The notes beneath the pieces are model-generated. The model saw only the letters and a list, made by a program, of their open reading frames with translations, did not search any database and was not told where the DNA came from. From assembly GCF_014652415.1 (NCBI RefSeq), contig NZ_BMYT01000009.1, positions 1 through 64,000 of the forward strand: a stretch of DNA of 64,000 nt. The letters run 5' to 3'. Position 1 is the first letter of the stretch. Each line of letters opens with the position of its first letter. Shown here piece by piece: positions 49,355-58,289 of the stretch. This DNA comes from Affinundibacterium macrobrachii (GTDB lineage Bacteria > Pseudomonadota > Gammaproteobacteria > Burkholderiales > Burkholderiaceae_D). The position numbers were made by a program, and so were the translations under genes.

Positions 49355-50152
49355 ATGAATGTGAACCCTGATCAGCCAGAAAGTAATTTCCCAAACATGA
49401 GTAACCTCGTGTCGGAAGTTCCGCCGCAAGCAAAATACAATCCTGAAGGTAATGTCATTGATGCGGGCAAGGCCACATCTTGGTATGGCTATGGCTTCGA
49501 TCAGTTTAAGGCGAATGCCGGTGTGTGGATAGGCATGGTGGTCGTGTTGTTTGTAATCATGCTTGTGCTGAATGTGATTCCCGGTATTGGCACCTTTATT
49601 TTTAATTTGTTGATGCCTGCCTTTTTCGGCGGCTTGATGTTGGCTTGCCAAGCGTATCGTGAGTCGAAACCCGTTACCTTTGAGTTCTTGTTTGCTGGGT
49701 TTAAAGATAAATTTGGTTCATTAGCATTGCTTGGCTTGATTTGGATGATTGGCGTCTTTGTGGTGTCGATGATCGCCGGTGTTTTTGCGGTGGCTGTGTT
49801 TGGTGGCGCTATTGCGACAGGTGCAGCATTTGGTAGCGCGGGATTGATGGGCGTGGGTTTTAGTGCATTACTTGGCTTTGTTGTGTTAGCGATGTTAATT
49901 GCGATCCCATTGGCGATGGCGATTTGGTTCGCGCCAGCCTTAGTGGTGTTTCATAACGTCGCACCGATCGATGCCTTGTTAATGAGCTTGAAAGTCAGTT
50001 TGAAGAATTGGGCTGCATTCTTGTTATTCTTTGTGCTGTATATTGTTTTCGCTATTTTGGCGTCGATTCCATTAGGGCTAGGATGGTTGGTTTTGGGGCC
50101 AGTATTAATTGGCGCAATTTATGCAGCTTATCGTGATATCTTTCTTGCTTAA
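49355..50152 (+). CDS. BPSS1780-type multi-TM membrane protein
   Basis: A 265-residue protein with a short soluble N-terminus (including ATSWYGYGFDQFKANAGVW) and five or six Gly/Ala/Val-rich TM helices. It resembles the BPSS1780 family known from Burkholderiales, of unknown function. AAAGCC is a poor Shine-Dalgarno. The flanking genes (kdsD divergent, a CPA2 antiporter) give no clear hint. Confidence 0.75.
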   Translation: MNVNPDQPESNFPNMSNLVSEVPPQAKYNPEGNVIDAGKATSWYGYGFDQFKANAGVWIGMVVVLFVIMLVLNVIPGIGTFIFNLLMPAFFGGLMLACQAYRESKPVTFEFLFAGFKDKFGSLALLGLIWMIGVFVVSMIAGVFAVAVFGGAIATGAAFGSAGLMGVGFSALLGFVVLAMLIAIPLAMAIWFAPALVVFHNVAPIDALLMSLKVSLKNWAAFLLFFVLYIVFAILASIPLGLGWLVLGPVLIGAIYAAYRDIFLA

Positions 50153-50201
50153 TTTTGGTGAATCTTCGGTTTGTGCGGAAAGTGGCATGAACATCTAAAG
50201 T

Positions 50202-50237
50202 AATAGCATCAATAGCATCAATAGCATCAATAGCGAC
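50202..50237. repeat. 9-bp tandem repeat
   Basis: AATAGCATC occurs three times in perfect tandem (50202-50210, 50211-50219, 50220-50228), then once as AATAGCGAC (50229-50237). It lies in the gap between the BPSS1780-type gene and its terminator. Confidence 0.9.
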
Positions 50238-50262
50238 ATGCTGAGGCTGTAGCAAGACAAAT

Positions 50263-50313
50263 AAAAAACGCGGTAACGATTTTGGGGCAGCTCAATTCGT
50301 TCCGCGTTTTTTT
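50263..50313. terminator. Bidirectional terminator with large loop
   Basis: AACGCGG-T-AACGA pairs with TCGTT-CCGCGTT (about 50267-50307, one bulge, about 17-nt loop), flanked by an A-run and a T-run. Confidence 0.7.
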
Positions 50314-50411
50314 ATTTACTGCGTTTTTCTCTATCGATGATTCAAGTACTTTCGTCGTTTTCTCTCCATCTAGGCTGTGTCTGGTGTGAATAATCGGTAA
50401 TAATAAGCAGC

Positions 50412-52394
50412 ATGAATGCTCTTGATACAACTTTACTTTTGTTAAGCAGCGCCGTGTTAGGCGTGGTTGCTTTGCGCTTATTGAATTTGCCACCGATGCT
50501 CGGTTATTTGGCCGTTGGGATTGTGATTGGACCGCATGCATTTGGTTGGGCGCAAGAAAGTTCAACCACACATTTACTGGCTGAGTTCGGTGTCGTGTTT
50601 TTGATGTTTTCGATTGGGCTTGAATTCTCTTTACCGAAATTGATTTCTATGCGAAGAGCGGTGTTTGGTCTTGGCATGGCACAAGTGGTGAGTACGATAG
50701 GCTTGGCGATGCTGATGTGCTTTGGTGCTGCGATGGTATTGCCAGAATATTTCGCAATTAGCTGGGAGGCAGCATTTGCTATTGGTGGTGCTTTATCGAT
50801 GTCCTCGACGGCGATTGTGTCAAAAATGTTGACTGAGAAGTTGGAATTAGAAAGTCCGCACGGTCGGCAAATCATCAGTGTGCTGTTATTTCAAGATCTC
50901 GCTGTCGTACCTTTATTAATTTTGGTACCAGCCTTGGCTGCTGATTCGGACAACCTCAGCATGAGTTTGTTGACTGCGGCTGGCAAGGCAACGGTGGTCT
51001 TGTTTCTACTGTTTTTTGTTGGTAAAAGAGTAGTGCGAGAATGGTTTGCGATTGTTGTGCGCCGTCGCTCGCAAGAATTATTCATGCTGAACTTGTTGCT
51101 GTTCACTTTGGGGGCTGCATGGCTAACCGAAAAAGCTGGCTTGTCATTGGCCCTTGGTGCATTTGTCGCGGGAATGTTGATTTCTGAAACCGAATACAAG
51201 CATCAAGTTGAAGAAGATATCAAATCGTTCCGTGATGTTTTATTAGGCTTGTTTTTCATTACGGTTGGCATGTTACTCAATTTGCAGCTATTGCTCGACT
51301 ATGGATGGTTAATCTTGCTGTTATTGATTGGGCCGGTTGTATTTAAATTTGGATTAATCTTTTTACTGGCTCGCTTATTTTCATGCCCCACTAGCGTCGC
51401 TCTGCGTACCGGCCTTGGCCTAGCACAGGCAGGTGAGTTTGGTTTCGTTTTATTAAATCAAGCTGGCGGTTTGAATTTGATTGACCCCATGTTATTGCAG
51501 TTGATCTTGGCGTCGATGGTGTTGTCGATGTTGATCTCACCATTTATTTTGGCGAAATCAGATTGGATCGTTCTGAAGCTATCGTCAAACGAATGGATGA
51601 TGCAATCCCTGGCATTGACACAAATCGCAGCGCGTACCATGAAAGTGAAGAAGCACGTGATTATTGCTGGCTTTGGTCGTAGTGGCCAAAATTTGGCGAA
51701 ATTATTAACCGATGAACATATCGATTATCACGCTTTAGACTTAGATCCAGATCGCATTAATGAGGCGCAAAATGCGGGTGCGAACGTGTCCTATGGCGAT
51801 GCGGGACGCAGAGAGAGCTTGACGGCGGCCGGGATTAATCGTGCCGCCGCATTGGTGATCACTTATACCAACACATCATCTGCGATGAAGATTCTACATT
51901 TGGTGCATGAGCTCAATCCAAGTTTACCGGTGGTGGTGCGTAGTCACGATGATACCGATTTAGAGAAATTGCGCGCAGCAGGTGCGACTGAAGTGGTTCC
52001 TGATCTGATGGAAGGCAGTTTGATGTTGGCGTCACACGCCTTGGTATTGTTGGGTGTACCTTTACGGCGTGTGGTACATACAGTTCAAATGGCACGCGAT
52101 GCGCGTTATGAATCCTTACGTGGATTCTTTCATGGCGCCAGCGATGTGGTTGATGATGCCGAGAATTTACAGCTACGTTTGCATACCGTGGTCTTGAGTG
52201 AACGCAGTAAAATGATAGGTAAGCGAATTCAAGAATTATCATTGAATGAATTGGCAGTTGATGTAACAGGCGTGCGACGCGGTAAAAATCGCTTATCTGC
52301 TGAGAGCGATTTGGTGTTGCAAGCGAGCGATGTTATCGTCTTGCGTGGTACTGCTGAAGGCGTGGCCCGTGCAGAACAGAAATTATTAAAATAG
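50412..52394 (+). CDS. CPA2-family monovalent cation:proton antiporter (Kef type)
   Basis: An inner-membrane K+ or Na+/H+ antiporter of 660 residues. The first ~380 residues form 12-13 TM helices with MLGYLAVGIVIGPHAFGW and GALSMSSTAIVSKML; then a RCK/TrkA-N domain (VIIAGFGRSGQNLAKLL, about residue 420) and a TrkA-C domain at the end. KefB/KefC of E. coli share this plan, but glutathione-gated K+ efflux is not shown by the sequence. apt follows nine bases later. Confidence 0.92.
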   Translation: MNALDTTLLLLSSAVLGVVALRLLNLPPMLGYLAVGIVIGPHAFGWAQESSTTHLLAEFGVVFLMFSIGLEFSLPKLISMRRAVFGLGMAQVVSTIGLAMLMCFGAAMVLPEYFAISWEAAFAIGGALSMSSTAIVSKMLTEKLELESPHGRQIISVLLFQDLAVVPLLILVPALAADSDNLSMSLLTAAGKATVVLFLLFFVGKRVVREWFAIVVRRRSQELFMLNLLLFTLGAAWLTEKAGLSLALGAFVAGMLISETEYKHQVEEDIKSFRDVLLGLFFITVGMLLNLQLLLDYGWLILLLLIGPVVFKFGLIFLLARLFSCPTSVALRTGLGLAQAGEFGFVLLNQAGGLNLIDPMLLQLILASMVLSMLISPFILAKSDWIVLKLSSNEWMMQSLALTQIAARTMKVKKHVIIAGFGRSGQNLAKLLTDEHIDYHALDLDPDRINEAQNAGANVSYGDAGRRESLTAAGINRAAALVITYTNTSSAMKILHLVHELNPSLPVVVRSHDDTDLEKLRAAGATEVVPDLMEGSLMLASHALVLLGVPLRRVVHTVQMARDARYESLRGFFHGASDVVDDAENLQLRLHTVVLSERSKMIGKRIQELSLNELAVDVTGVRRGKNRLSAESDLVLQASDVIVLRGTAEGVARAEQKLLK

Positions 52395-52403
52395 GAAAAA
52401 CAG

Positions 52404-52946
52404 ATGATTAATCCCAGCGAATTTATTAAGCAACATATCCGTACCGTGCCAGATTGGCCGCAAGCGGGTGTGCAGTTTCGCGATATCACCACCTTATTGC
52501 AAGATCCAAAAATCTTTCGTGTTTTGATTGATATTTTTTTAGCGCGCTACGCGGATGCCAAGTTGGATTTAGTTGCAGGCATGGATGCGCGTGGTTTTAT
52601 TCTCGGTTCGGTGGTTGCTTATGAATTAAACATTGGCTTTGTCCCGATTCGCAAAAAAGGTAAGTTGCCTTTTACTACGGTTTCTGAAAGCTACGAGTTG
52701 GAGTATGGTAGCGCAACCGTTGAGCTACATACCGATGCTTGCAAAGCGGGTGATCGTGTTTTGCTGATCGATGATTTGATCGCTACCGGCGGCACGATGA
52801 TGGCAGGTAAAAAACTGTTAGAGCGTCTTGGTGCGACCGTGGTTGAGGGCGCAGTCATCGTTGATTTGCCTGAATTGGGCGGATCAAAATTGATTCAAGA
52901 GAACGGTTTGTCCTTATTTAAAGTATGTGATTTTGCTGGGCATTAA
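52404..52946 (+). CDS. apt: Adenine phosphoribosyltransferase
   Basis: Apt salvages adenine to AMP. The 180-residue protein has [29 protein letters not shown] and the PRPP-binding [14 protein letters not shown] (about residues 120-133). Adenine arises from SAH/MTA turnover, which suits its place just upstream of ahcY. The ribosome binding site is AGGAAAAAC. Confidence 0.96.
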   Translation: MINPSEFIKQHIRTVPDWPQAGVQFRDITTLLQDPKIFRVLIDIFLARYADAKLDLVAGMDARGFILGSVVAYELNIGFVPIRKKGKLPFTTVSESYELEYGSATVELHTDACKAGDRVLLIDDLIATGGTMMAGKKLLERLGATVVEGAVIVDLPELGGSKLIQENGLSLFKVCDFAGH

Positions 52947-53021
52947 TGGCCAAATTAAAAATTTTGCATGTGTTTTTGCTTAAGTGACTGCTTAAATTTT
53001 GAGCATAAATTTTTTTGCGTG

Positions 53022-53051
53022 ATCACAAAAGCGCCTATTTTGCGTTATACT
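53022..53051 (+). promoter_or_regulatory. Sigma70-like promoter for the ahcY riboswitch
   Basis: ATCACA (53022-53027), 18-bp spacer, TATACT (53046-53051): 4/6 and 5/6 matches. The predicted start (about 53058) is exactly the beginning of the aptamer. Confidence 0.6.
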
Positions 53052-53056
53052 TCGTG

Positions 53057-53190
53057 TCCTCCAAGGAGCGCTGCGACAAGTTTCGATAAGTGATCTACGA
53101 TCAAATCAAACTGCCAGGCTTGGATCAGACGAGTTCACTGCATTCAATATTGATACTCAGTAAGCTCACAGCAACCGCGCTCACGTATCT
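53057..53190 (+). promoter_or_regulatory. S-adenosylhomocysteine riboswitch
   Basis: The conserved blocks of the SAH aptamer (Rfam SAH_riboswitch family) are present in order: CCAAGGAGCGCTGCGAC (53061-53077), CCAGGCTTGGA (around 53114-53124) and GCAACCGCGCTCACG (53171-53185). P1 forms from GAGCGC (53066-53071) and GCGCTC (53177-53182). SAH binding turns on ahcY to clear SAH, a potent methyltransferase inhibitor. One position differs from the usual GCAACGGCGCTC. Confidence 0.93.
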
Positions 53191-53231
53191 TTTTTCTTGA
53201 TCATTTTTAGAAAGGAGGGCGTGAGAACGCC
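53180..53231 (+). promoter_or_regulatory. Expression platform of the SAH riboswitch
   Basis: CTCACG (53180-53185, end of the aptamer) is complementary to CGTGAG (53220-53225), beside the Shine-Dalgarno AGGAGG (53213-53218). Alternatively GGCGT-GAGA-ACGCC (53218-53231) forms a GNRA-capped hairpin between the Shine-Dalgarno and the ATG at 53238. The two foldings exclude each other. This supports translational control; the linear Shine-Dalgarno spacing of 19 nt is too long without the hairpin. Confidence 0.6.
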
Positions 53232-53237
53232 ACCATC

Positions 53238-54656
53238 ATGACATCCCAAACCGTAACTGCAACAACGCAAGATTTCTATGTCGCTGATTTAAGCTTGGCT
53301 GACTGGGGTCGTAAAGAAATTCAAATCGCAGAAACAGAAATGCCGGGCTTGATGGCGATTCGTGAAGAATTCGCTGCTAGCCAACCTCTGAAAGGCGCGC
53401 GCATTACTGGCTCATTGCACATGACGATTCAAACTGCGGTGCTGATCGAAACCTTGAACGCACTCGGCGCGCAAGTGCGCTGGGCATCGTGCAATATCTA
53501 CTCAACGCAAGATCACGCTGCTGCGGCAATTGCTGCTGGCGGTACACCGGTGTTTGCATTCAAAGGCGAGAACTTGGATGAATACTGGGAATTCACACAC
53601 CGTATTTTCGACTGGAAAGATGGCGGCTACTCCAACATGATTTTGGATGACGGTGGCGATGCAACTTTGTTGTTACACCTCGGTACCCGAGCAGAATCTG
53701 ATATTTCTGTTTTGAACAATCCAGGTTCAGAAGAAGAAACATGCTTGTTTAATTCCATCAAAAAGCACTTAGCGATTGATGCGACGTGGTATTCCAAACG
53801 TCTAGCTGCAATCAAAGGCGTGACCGAAGAAACGACAACTGGCGTGCATCGTTTGTACCAAATGCACAAAGAAGGCAAGCTTGCTTTCCCAGCGATCAAT
53901 GTCAATGATTCTGTCACTAAATCCAAATTCGATAACTTGTATGGCTGCCGCGAATCTTTAGTCGATGGCATCAAGCGCGCAACCGACGTCATGATCGCCG
54001 GTAAAGTTGCTGTGATCGCTGGTTATGGTGATGTAGGTAAAGGTTCAGCGCAAGCGATGCGTGCATTATCTGCACAAGTGTGGGTCACAGAAATCGATCC
54101 TATCTGCGCCTTGCAAGCAGCGATGGAAGGCTATCGCGTAGTGACTATGGATTACGCTTGTGAACATGGTGATATTTTCGTGACGACCACCGGTAACTAC
54201 CATGTGATTTCACACGAACATATGTTGAAGATGAAGGATCAAGCGATTGTTTGCAACATCGGTCACTTCGATAATGAAATCGACGTTGCTGCGCTCAAGC
54301 AATACAAATGGGAAAACATCAAGCCACAGGTAGATCACGTGATTTTCCCAAGTGGTCGCCGCATTATTTTGTTGGCCGAAGGACGTCTGGTCAATCTAGG
54401 TTGTGGTACTGGTCATCCATCGTATGTGATGAGCTCTTCATTCGCGAATCAAACGATTGCGCAAATCGAATTGTTCTGCAATACCGATAAATACCCAGTT
54501 GGTGTTTATACTTTGCCGAAACATCTCGACGAAAAAGTCGCACGTTTGCAATTGAAAAAACTCAACGCGCAATTAAGCGTGTTGACGGATGAACAGGCGA
54601 ATTATATCGGTGTGAAAAAAGAAGGCCCGTATAAGCCAGAGCACTATCGCTACTAA
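53238..54656 (+). CDS. ahcY: Adenosylhomocysteinase
   Basis: AhcY reversibly splits SAH into adenosine and homocysteine. The 472-residue tetrameric NAD enzyme has [19 protein letters not shown], the NAD-binding [13 protein letters not shown] (about residues 258-270), the catalytic [20 protein letters not shown] block and the C-terminal KPEHYRY. It is controlled by the riboswitch before it, and metF two genes downstream completes the homocysteine-to-methionine link. Confidence 0.97.
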   Translation: MTSQTVTATTQDFYVADLSLADWGRKEIQIAETEMPGLMAIREEFAASQPLKGARITGSLHMTIQTAVLIETLNALGAQVRWASCNIYSTQDHAAAAIAAGGTPVFAFKGENLDEYWEFTHRIFDWKDGGYSNMILDDGGDATLLLHLGTRAESDISVLNNPGSEEETCLFNSIKKHLAIDATWYSKRLAAIKGVTEETTTGVHRLYQMHKEGKLAFPAINVNDSVTKSKFDNLYGCRESLVDGIKRATDVMIAGKVAVIAGYGDVGKGSAQAMRALSAQVWVTEIDPICALQAAMEGYRVVTMDYACEHGDIFVTTTGNYHVISHEHMLKMKDQAIVCNIGHFDNEIDVAALKQYKWENIKPQVDHVIFPSGRRIILLAEGRLVNLGCGTGHPSYVMSSSFANQTIAQIELFCNTDKYPVGVYTLPKHLDEKVARLQLKKLNAQLSVLTDEQANYIGVKKEGPYKPEHYRY

Positions 54657-54671
54657 GACGCGCCATAAATC

Positions 54672-54759
54672 CAATTACTGGACGCATACCTTTGTCGTGA
54701 ATACTCGCAATATCGACATATTGCTGTGTTTCACTTCGCGGTCTGCATCCCAGTAATTG
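54672..54759 (+). ncRNA. 88-nt long imperfect hairpin after ahcY
   Basis: Nested stems run almost continuously: CAATTACTGG (54672-54681)/CCAGTAATTG (54750-54759); GCA+ACC (54684-54690)/GGT+TGC (54740-54746); GTGAA (54697-54701)/TTCAC (54730-54734); and GCAATAT (54707-54713)/ATATTGC (54718-54724) closing a CGAC loop. No T-tract follows. It may be a regulatory or processing element for the holin-like/metF mRNA, or a mobile palindromic repeat. Either strand could be the active one. Confidence 0.5.
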
Positions 54760-54808
54760 AATTTCTGCCGATCTTAGCTTTTCAAATTTGTAAAACTTTG
54801 GAGATGCC

Positions 54809-55162
54809 ATGCGCTTACTCGCTACCTGGCTAATCAACGCGTTGGCATTATTAGCCCTGCCGTATTTACTCAGTTCCATTACGATAGATAGTTTCACAAC
54901 TGCACTATTAGTCGCGGTAGTTTTAGGCTTTGTGAACACCGTAATCCGCCCTATCTTATTAATTCTGACTTTGCCAGTGACTGTCTTAAGTTTGGGTTTG
55001 TTTATTCTAGTGATTAATGGACTGATGTTTTGGGCGGTTGCCAGCATGTTTGATGGTTTTCATGTGGCAGGTTTTTGGTCGGCAGTTTTTGGCGCTTTGT
55101 TGTACAGCGTGATCTCATGGACGCTCTCCACCTTACTTCTACAAAAAAATGAATCCACATAA
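54809..55162 (+). CDS. Phage-holin-4 superfamily small membrane protein
   Basis: A 117-residue protein with four TM helices of the phage_holin_4_2/YvlD type. The name is historical and no prophage lies nearby. The gene is conserved between ahcY and metF in Burkholderiales; function unknown. TTTGGAG precedes ATG at 54809. It overlaps metF by 14 bases, suggesting translational coupling. Confidence 0.85.
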   Translation: MRLLATWLINALALLALPYLLSSITIDSFTTALLVAVVLGFVNTVIRPILLILTLPVTVLSLGLFILVINGLMFWAVASMFDGFHVAGFWSAVFGALLYSVISWTLSTLLLQKNEST

Positions 55163-55976
55163 TTTTAGTATTGAATTCTTTCCGCCTAAGACGGAAGAAG
55201 GAACCGAGAAATTACGGGTGACACGTGCCAAACTGGCAGAGCTGAATCCTAAATATTTTTCCGTCACCTTTGGTGCAGGTGGCACCACGCAACAAGGCAC
55301 TTTAGATACGGTTGTCGAAATCCGTAAAGAAGGCTTTGATGCTGCCCCACATCTCTCATGTGTTGGTGGTACGCGCGACTCGATTCGTCAAATTCTCAAG
55401 ACTTATCAAGAGCAAGACATTCATCGTTTAGTCGCACTTCGTGGCGATTTACCGAGTGGTTACGGTATGGGCGGCGAGTTCCGTTATGCGAATGAATTGG
55501 TTGAATTTATTCGCGCCGAAACAGGCGATTGGTTCCACATCGAAGTGGCTGCGTATCCAGAAATGCATCCACAGGCAAAATCACCACAAGATGATTTGCA
55601 GAATTTTGTGCGCAAAGTGCAAGCAGGAGCGAATGCTGCGATCACACAGTATTTTTATAACGCAGATGCGTATTTTCAGTTCGTTGATAATGCGCAAAAA
55701 GCCGGTGTGAATGTGCCTATCGTTGCAGGTATTATGCCGATCACCAATAGTAGTCAACTCATGCGTTTTTCAGAAATGTGTGGCGCAGAAATTCCACGTT
55801 GGGTGCGTCTGAAGCTGGCAAGTTATGGCGACGACAGTGCATCGATTAAAGCTTTCGGTTTAGATGTGGTGACGCAAATGTGTGAACGCTTGTTGGCTGG
55901 AGGCGCTCCGGGTTTGCATTTCTATTCGCTAAATCAAGCGGCAGCGACTACGGCGATTTGGCAGCGCTTAGTATAA
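55149..55976 (+). CDS. metF: Methylenetetrahydrofolate reductase
   Basis: MetF reduces methylene-THF to methyl-THF for methionine synthesis. The 275-residue FAD enzyme shows NFSIEFFPPKTEEGTEKLR with the catalytic Glu, YFSVTFGAGGTTQ, LVALRGDLPSG and the FAD-contacting EVAAYPEMHPQ. Together with ahcY it feeds homocysteine back to methionine. It has its own terminator. Confidence 0.97.
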   Translation: MNPHNFSIEFFPPKTEEGTEKLRVTRAKLAELNPKYFSVTFGAGGTTQQGTLDTVVEIRKEGFDAAPHLSCVGGTRDSIRQILKTYQEQDIHRLVALRGDLPSGYGMGGEFRYANELVEFIRAETGDWFHIEVAAYPEMHPQAKSPQDDLQNFVRKVQAGANAAITQYFYNADAYFQFVDNAQKAGVNVPIVAGIMPITNSSQLMRFSEMCGAEIPRWVRLKLASYGDDSASIKAFGLDVVTQMCERLLAGGAPGLHFYSLNQAAATTAIWQRLV

Positions 55977-56015
55977 AAAGTAGCAAGTTAATTCAGTAGT
56001 TTCAAGTACACTGTG

Positions 56016-56047
56016 ACCACGGCAATTCATATTGTCGTGGTTTTTTT
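56016..56047 (+). terminator. Intrinsic terminator after metF
   Basis: ACCACGGCAAT (56016-56026) pairs with ATTGTCGTGGT (56031-56041), one G-U, TCAT loop, then seven T. Confidence 0.9.
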
Positions 56048-56065
56048 ATACGCTTGAGACTTGTT

Positions 56066-57391
56066 ATGTTGAAATCAAACTACAAAAGAATAATACTTGT
56101 ATTGCTAGTCATCTTGCTTTTCTATGGAATTTTTTTTCATGGTCAAACTGAAAATAGCCATACTGCACCCGCGATCTTAAAAACAAGTAATTCGCACGGC
56201 AGTAAGCAACAGATCGATATACCTACTGAGATCAAGAACGAGAAGAGTACCCCTTTAATTGGCGCATCCGAGGTCGTTTCCTCCTCTAAAAAAATCAATG
56301 ACGCTTCTGAACTTTGTGAAGAGCTACTAAGCAATTCAAATGATCGAATCTCATATGAGCAACTAATGAGACAAATTCAGCAGAGTTTGAAGCGCGCTGA
56401 TCCCGATGTTACGCTCATTCTTCAACGGTGGGCGAACAATAGTGATTCACGTCGGCGCGCTGCTGCGCTCAGCTTGTTGGCGACTAAAAAGTACGAGGAT
56501 TTCAGGCAAAATTTTTTAAACACGCACGCTAGTTGTGAATCTAGTCGTGAATGTGAACTTCAAATGCTCAAGTTAAGTAACAATGCTGTTCGTTCAGAGC
56601 TTGCCTTCATAGCAAAAATGGCGATTTATTCTTCTGATCCCATCGTCTATGGAATGGCATTTAATGCTTGCAATGCTTGGTCTGATATGACGATTGATTT
56701 TTGCGCGCAGATTAGTGCGGCACAATGGGCGCACCTTGATCCCGATAACGGAATCGCATGGATGCGAACCTTAGAGCAACTGGGCGCTGCAAGCGGGAAA
56801 AATCAAAGTGCAATTGAGAATGCTTTGTACCGAATTTCCCAAGTGAATCGTTTTGATGCGCACTTTGACATACTGAGTAGTTTGCCAGAAGACGAATTAA
56901 CTCGATACGATTATGTAACACGTACAAGTATAGAAAACTTGGTGACGCTTTATTGGGCAAATTCTCCACTGCCAGCGTATTCACCTATTGTAAATGCATG
57001 CAAAGGCGCTGTTCTGAATGACGCAAATCGTCGCTACATGTGTGAACAAATTGCAGGTAAATTGCAACGTGAAAATAGCTTTCTAATTGATCACGGGATC
57101 TCTAGAAGAATTGGTGAGAACTTGGGATGGAATAAATCGAAAATTCAGACAATGTTTGATGAGTTTGACGCGATTAGAGGGATGATGATTGATCGAGATC
57201 GGCGTAGCAAAGCCGCACTAGTTTCCCATGAAGGTGTAAGACAAGCATGTACAACTGAGCTCAACTGGTTTGGTCTGATACGCACGCAAATGAAAGTCGG
57301 AGAATTTAAATCATTACGTGCTGAACTTGCAAAATATGATGTACCTCGGGAAACGCTAATTCGACTTGTCCGTGAGCCTCTTAAGAAGTAG
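56066..57391 (+). CDS. Unrecognised membrane-anchored helical protein
   Basis: I do not recognise this 441-residue protein. It has one N-terminal TM helix (IILVLLVILLFYGIFF), then a Ser/Lys-rich linker and a predominantly helical, Cys-containing body (pairs in CESSREC, CNAWSDMTIDFC and CKGAVLNDANRRYMC). This suggests a periplasmic domain with disulfides. ATG at 56066 is used; a TTG four codons upstream is possible. It sits alone between metF's terminator and the convergent trpC. Codon use is less uniform than in the flanking biosynthetic genes. Confidence 0.65.
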   Translation: MLKSNYKRIILVLLVILLFYGIFFHGQTENSHTAPAILKTSNSHGSKQQIDIPTEIKNEKSTPLIGASEVVSSSKKINDASELCEELLSNSNDRISYEQLMRQIQQSLKRADPDVTLILQRWANNSDSRRRAAALSLLATKKYEDFRQNFLNTHASCESSRECELQMLKLSNNAVRSELAFIAKMAIYSSDPIVYGMAFNACNAWSDMTIDFCAQISAAQWAHLDPDNGIAWMRTLEQLGAASGKNQSAIENALYRISQVNRFDAHFDILSSLPEDELTRYDYVTRTSIENLVTLYWANSPLPAYSPIVNACKGAVLNDANRRYMCEQIAGKLQRENSFLIDHGISRRIGENLGWNKSKIQTMFDEFDAIRGMMIDRDRRSKAALVSHEGVRQACTTELNWFGLIRTQMKVGEFKSLRAELAKYDVPRETLIRLVREPLKK

Positions 57392-57480
57392 TCTCTATTT
57401 ACATGTTCTGTGCAGGATACAGCTGGACATACTTGTGGAACAAGATGCCCGCTGAGCCTCTATTTAATCGATAGCCTTTT

Positions 57481-58287
57481 TTATTCGCTGAAAAAGAGTT
57501 TATCAAGCTCCACCCCAGGTTCATCGGCTCGCATAAAAGCTTCACCCACCAAGAAACCATGCACATTCGCATCTCGCATACGTTGTACGTCCGTCTTGTT
57601 CATAATGCCGGATTCCGTAATCACAAGTTTGCCATCGGGAATGCGTGGTAACAAACCAAGTGTAGTATCGAGTGTCACGTCGAAGGTACGTAGATTACGA
57701 TTATTGATACCGAGTAAATTGGTTTTGAGTTTCAATGCAGCGTCGAGTTCTTCCCCGTTATGCACTTCAACCAATACGCCCATGCCGAGTTCGTGGGCGC
57801 AGGCTTCGAGTTCTGCCATCAGACCATGATCTAATGCAGCCACGATCAGTAAAATACAATCTGCACCCCAGCTTCTTGCCTGATAAACCTGATATGGGTC
57901 AATCATGAAATCTTTACGTAAGACTGGCAAAGCGCACGCAGCGCGTGCTTGCTGCAAGTAGATCGGTGCACCTTGAAAAAACACTTCATCAGTTAATACG
58001 GATAAACATGCAGCACCATGTTGTGCATAACTGGCTGCGATTTCTGCTGGTTGAAAGTTTTCACGAATCACGCCTTTTGAAGGCGACGCTTTTTTAATTT
58101 CGGCGATCACAGCAGCTTGGCCTAGCGTGATCTTATTGCGTAGACTGGCCTCAAATCCACGCAAATTATGTTGCGCTTCTTTGTTGCTTTCGACTTCAGC
58201 ACGCAAGCTGGTATAGCTCTGTACTTTTTTGTCGCGCGCGACTTCTTCAGCTTTGACTTCGAGAATTTTATTGAGTATGTCTGACAT
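57481..58287 (-). CDS. trpC: Indole-3-glycerol phosphate synthase
   Basis: TrpC closes the indole ring of indole-3-glycerol phosphate. The 268-residue TIM barrel contains [17 protein letters not shown], the [21 protein letters not shown] segment with catalytic Lys, and [15 protein letters not shown]. It is monofunctional (no TrpF). It is the last gene of trpEGDC, two bases after trpD. Confidence 0.97.
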   Translation of the reverse strand: MSDILNKILEVKAEEVARDKKVQSYTSLRAEVESNKEAQHNLRGFEASLRNKITLGQAAVIAEIKKASPSKGVIRENFQPAEIAASYAQHGAACLSVLTDEVFFQGAPIYLQQARAACALPVLRKDFMIDPYQVYQARSWGADCILLIVAALDHGLMAELEACAHELGMGVLVEVHNGEELDAALKLKTNLLGINNRNLRTFDVTLDTTLGLLPRIPDGKLVITESGIMNKTDVQRMRDANVHGFLVGEAFMRADEPGVELDKLFFSE

Positions 58288-58289
58288 GC

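Noticed and set aside
50052..50255. Minus-strand frame with repeated Ala-Ile-Asp units
   Set aside because: It is the by-product of the 9-bp DNA repeat and overlaps the end of a real gene; no ribosome binding site or family support.
54809..55162. Holin-like gene as a sign of a prophage
   Set aside because: No other phage gene or attachment site is nearby, and the gene is a standing neighbour of ahcY and metF in Burkholderiales.
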